43,603 bases of DNA from NCBI GenBank assembly GCA_947476195.1, contig CANJPT010000026.1, positions 1-43,603 on the forward strand. The letters run 5' to 3'. Below are positions 41,801 through 43,603 of this stretch, piece by piece. The DNA is from Lewinellaceae bacterium (GTDB lineage Bacteria; Bacteroidota; Bacteroidia; Chitinophagales; Saprospiraceae). Both the position numbers and the translations under genes were made by a program. Numbering within the stretch: the first letter of the stretch is position 1; every line of letters begins with the position of its first letter. The notes under the pieces are model-generated. The model worked only from the letters and a program-made list of their open reading frames with translations. It ran no database searches and was not told where the DNA came from.

Positions 41801-43154
41801 CAAACCAGTACAGGTGGTCGTGTCTCGTACCGGTGAAATTCGTATGGTCGACACCAAGTCCAATCGTGTTCTGGCCAACAACTACATTCCGTACGGCTCC
41901 TTCCTTTTTGTGAAAGAAGGCCAGGAAGTACAACGGGGTGACAAGATGTGCGAATGGGATCCATTCAACGCCGTGATCGTGAGTGACTTTACCGGTGTGA
42001 TTCGATACAACAGTCTGGAAGAAGGCACGAACTACCGTATGGACCGTGACGATCAGACAGGCTTTGCCGAGAAGATCGTAATTGAAAGTAAGAACAAGAA
42101 GAAGATCCCTTCACTCACTGTTTTGAATCCTAAAACAGGGGAGGAATTGAAAAGCTTCTCGCTCCCGGTAGGTGCATACATCACGGTTGAAGACAACGAT
42201 GAGGTTAAATCCGGTCAGCAGATCGTGAAGATCCCGCGTAAACTGGGTAAGATCTCCGACATCACAGGTGGTCTGCCACGTGTTACCGAGCTTTTCGAGG
42301 CACGTACCCCTTCTAACCCGGCTGTAGTGGCTGAGATTGATGGTGTGATCACCTTTGGTGGCATCAAACGTGGTAACCGCGAGGCCTTCATCAAAGCCAA
42401 AGACGGTCAGGAGCGCAAATACATGGTTCCACTCACGAAGCACGTTCTGGTGCAGCACGAAGATTTCGTGCGCTCTGGTACTGCGATCACAGAGGGTACT
42501 ATTTCAGTGAAAGACATTCTAGCCATTCGCGGACCATTTGCGGCATCGCAATACCTCGTGAACGGCGTACAGGAAGTTTACCGTGCCCAGGGCATCAATA
42601 TCAATGACAAGCACTTAGAGGTGATCGTTCGCCAAATGCTGCGTCGTCTTGAAATTGTAGATCCGGGCGACACCCACTTCCTGACCGGCGAACCGGTGGA
42701 GCGCAATGAGTTCGTGGATTACAATGATTGGATCTACGACAAAAAGTTTATACTTGATAGCGGCGATAGCACGAAACTGAAGCCAGGTGCGTTGGTTACC
42801 CTGCGTCAGGTACGGGAAGAGAACTCATTCCTGAAGCGCAATGACAAAAAGCTCGTAGAATATCGCGACGCTACTTCTTCCACCGCTGTCTCGATGCTTC
42901 TGGGTATCACCAAGGCATCGCTTGGAACAGAGTCATGGATCTCTGCGGCATCGTTCCAGGAGACCACCAAGGTGCTTTCTACCGCAGCCATCGCTGCCAA
43001 GAAAGACCACCTGATGGGTCTGAAAGAGAACGTTATCGTAGGCAAGAAGATCCCTGCAGGTACGGGTATGCGTCAGTACAATACACTGCAAGTCACTGGC
43101 TCTGGTCGTCCGTTCAAGGAGCAGACCGAAGGGGTTGCAGAGGAAGCAGTTTAG
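38859..43154 (+). CDS. rpoC: DNA-directed RNA polymerase subunit beta'
   Basis: The product is 1431 residues, near E. coli (1407). It provides the catalytic Mg2+ site of RNA polymerase. The N-terminal zinc ribbon is [36 protein letters not shown] (four Cys, about residues 66-84). [16 protein letters not shown] (about residues 473-488) holds the three catalytic Asp. [17 protein letters not shown] and the [20 protein letters not shown] bridge-helix/trigger-loop region follow. The second zinc site is [13 protein letters not shown]. The C-terminus binds omega ([41 protein letters not shown]). All are intact. It is separated from rpoB by 3.1 kb of unrelated genes, so its expression may depend on read-through of that block or on a promoter near 38830. 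Confidence 0.98.
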   Translation: MPFKKKSNKTDQGFESIIIALASPDEILERSYGEVLKPETINYRSYKPERDGLFCERIFGPVKDYECYCGKYKRIRYKGIVCDRCGVEVTEKKVRRERMGHIRLVVPVVHIWFFKSLPNKIGYILGLSSKKLESIIYYERYVVIQPGIKEVEGIPKMHLLTEEEYLEILDALPKENHTLDNSHPDKFIAMMGAEAVFTLLSILNLDDLSAKLRHDAHAETSMAKKTEANKRLRVVEAFRDGLESSGQRPEWTIIQYLPVVPPELRPLVPLDGGRFASSDLNDLYRRVIIRNNRLKRLLEIKAPEVILRNEKRMLQEAVDSLFDNSRKSNAVKAEGGRALKSLSDILKGKQGRFRQNLLGKRVDYSGRSVIVVGPTLKLHECGIPKAMAAELFKPFIIRKLIERGIVKTVKSAKKLVDRKDQVIWEILENILRGHPVMLNRAPTLHRLSIQAFQPRIIEGKAIQLHPLVCTSFNADFDGDQMAVHVPLSQAAILEAQVLMLSSHNMLNPQDGSPITLPSQDMVLGLYYLTKERKSIPEAPVKGEGRRFYSAEEVGIAYNEGQLDLHASIECRVPVEENAEIVYRRIATTAGRVLFNQAVPKGVPYINELLTKRNLKGIISGILNRTSFKQTAEFLDAIKELGFGMAFKAGLSFNLGDLVIPELKKTALAAAQVEVDEVWDNYNMGLITYNERYNQIIDKWTFADNRITDQLMKELTTSKQGFNSVYMMLDSGARGSKQQIKQLCGLRGLMAKPRKSGDTGGAIIENPILSNFLEGLSVQEFFISTHGARKGLADTALKTADAGYLTRRLVDVAQDVVIREVDCNTLRGLDTTAFKEGEKVIVNLKDRIKGRYSLHDIYHPDTEVLMVSAGEYITDDIATAIEAAEIESVNIRSVLTCESRHGVCGKCYGKNLATGRIAEMGDAVGIIAAQSIGEPGTQLTLRTFHTGGTAMLSQTENTLTARATGRLEFDSIRTVDGTDSEGKPVQVVVSRTGEIRMVDTKSNRVLANNYIPYGSFLFVKEGQEVQRGDKMCEWDPFNAVIVSDFTGVIRYNSLEEGTNYRMDRDDQTGFAEKIVIESKNKKKIPSLTVLNPKTGEELKSFSLPVGAYITVEDNDEVKSGQQIVKIPRKLGKISDITGGLPRVTELFEARTPSNPAVVAEIDGVITFGGIKRGNREAFIKAKDGQERKYMVPLTKHVLVQHEDFVRSGTAITEGTISVKDILAIRGPFAASQYLVNGVQEVYRAQGININDKHLEVIVRQMLRRLEIVDPGDTHFLTGEPVERNEFVDYNDWIYDKKFILDSGDSTKLKPGALVTLRQVREENSFLKRNDKKLVEYRDATSSTAVSMLLGITKASLGTESWISAASFQETTKVLSTAAIAAKKDHLMGLKENVIVGKKIPAGTGMRQYNTLQVTGSGRPFKEQTEGVAEEAV

Positions 43155-43184
43155 TATTGGACGTTGGACATTAGACAAATATAA

Positions 43185-43218
43185 AAGTCCCTGAGATTTA
43201 ATCTTAGGGGCTTTTTTT
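43185..43218 (+). terminator. Rho-independent terminator after rpoC
   Basis: AAGTCCCTGAGAT (43185-43197) pairs with ATCTTAGGGGCTT (43201-43213), with two G-T pairs and a 3-nt loop, followed by a run of T to 43218. It ends the whole cluster 30 nt after the rpoC stop. Confidence 0.85.
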
Positions 43219-43268
43219 GTGGAACGACACCAAACAATAACCGTTGCGCGCCAATAAGGCAATTTTAG

Positions 43269-43603
43269 TTATTCCTGCTTTATCAATTTTTCTCTTGACA
43301 GCAATTGACCATCGGCTCTACGCAGTACTATAAGATATTGACCATTCACTAAACCATCCAAACTAATATTAGTCTGCCAGTCATTATTGCTGGTTCCAAT
43401 GCCAAATTCTTGCCGCTTGACCAGGCTTCCCAATGCATCATAAATTTCTAAAACGGAAGCAGGTAGCATAGACTTTAAGGTTACAGTATTCTCAGCCGGG
43501 TTAGGCACTAGGGAGCATTGCCCCGGAGCCTTTTGTTCAATAGCACCTACGCCAAAACTTACCACAAAATTTAGTACAAGATCACATCCCGAGGCGTCTG
43601 TAA
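43269..43603 (-). CDS. 3' end of a T9SS-sorted surface protein, partial
   Basis: The frame is open to the right window edge; the codons at the edge read TDASGCDLVLNF, so the N-terminus lies outside. DASGCD followed by a hydrophobic strand is a repeat motif frequent in large Saprospiria surface proteins. The last 80 residues form a type A sorting domain: SLVPNPAENTVTLKS, VLEIYDALGSLVKRQEF, ISLDGLVNGQYLIVLRRADGQLLSREKLIKQ. The protein is therefore exported by T9SS. Its function cannot be judged from this fragment. It is convergent with rpoC. Confidence 0.8.
   Translation of the reverse strand, partial: TDASGCDLVLNFVVSFGVGAIEQKAPGQCSLVPNPAENTVTLKSMLPASVLEIYDALGSLVKRQEFGIGTSNNDWQTNISLDGLVNGQYLIVLRRADGQLLSREKLIKQE

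Overview
The window comes from a Bacteroidota chromosome, most likely the Saprospiria (Saprospiraceae / Lewinella / Haliscomenobacter neighbourhood). Evidence: three secreted proteins end in type IX secretion (T9SS) type A sorting domains; start codons lack Shine-Dalgarno sequences; several promoter boxes fit the Bacteroidota form TAnnTTTG; DUF3078 and DUF1800 proteins are present; and the right-edge protein carries a DASGCD-type motif common in large Saprospiria surface proteins. The placement is inference from these traits, not a database match.

Layout. 1-3246: two T9SS cargo proteins, the first cut by the window edge. 3247-4722: a decayed glutaredoxin-like fragment, a small membrane protein and an Lgt-family membrane protein. 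4781-15297: a mostly minus-strand block with a PECR-like short-chain reductase, a DUF3078 outer-membrane protein, a DUF1800 protein, a frameshifted AAA ATPase remnant, the acyl-CoA ligase FadD, a GT39-type membrane glycosyltransferase and a secreted GH2 beta-mannosidase. Two copies of one 83-bp inverted-repeat element lie in gaps of this block. 15462-18791 (plus): a low-molecular-weight tyrosine phosphatase, then a DtxR/MntR regulator with a palindromic operator and an Nramp metal transporter fused to a UspA domain. 18888-25559 (minus): acyltransferase, MurI, an amine oxidase-like lipoprotein, FtsK and an O-methyltransferase.

25752-43154 is the ancient translation/transcription cluster tRNA-Thr, -Tyr, -Gly, -Thr, tuf, tRNA-Trp, secE, nusG, rplK, rplA, rplJ, rplL, rpoB, rpoC, in the same order as the two corresponding E. 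coli loci. It departs from the usual layout in two ways. First, rpoB and rpoC, normally adjacent, are separated by about 3.1 kb holding an FkbM-type methyltransferase, a glycosyltransferase-like protein, a ParE/RelE-type toxin-antitoxin pair and a lipoprotein. Second, most gaps between genes are filled by long imperfect palindromes built from short words repeated on the left arm and their reverse complements on the right arm, with a different word in each gap. The window closes with a rho-independent terminator after rpoC and the 3' end of another T9SS cargo gene on the minus strand.

The strongest candidates for something undescribed are the word-built palindromes, the split rpoB/rpoC operon and the 83-bp repeat.
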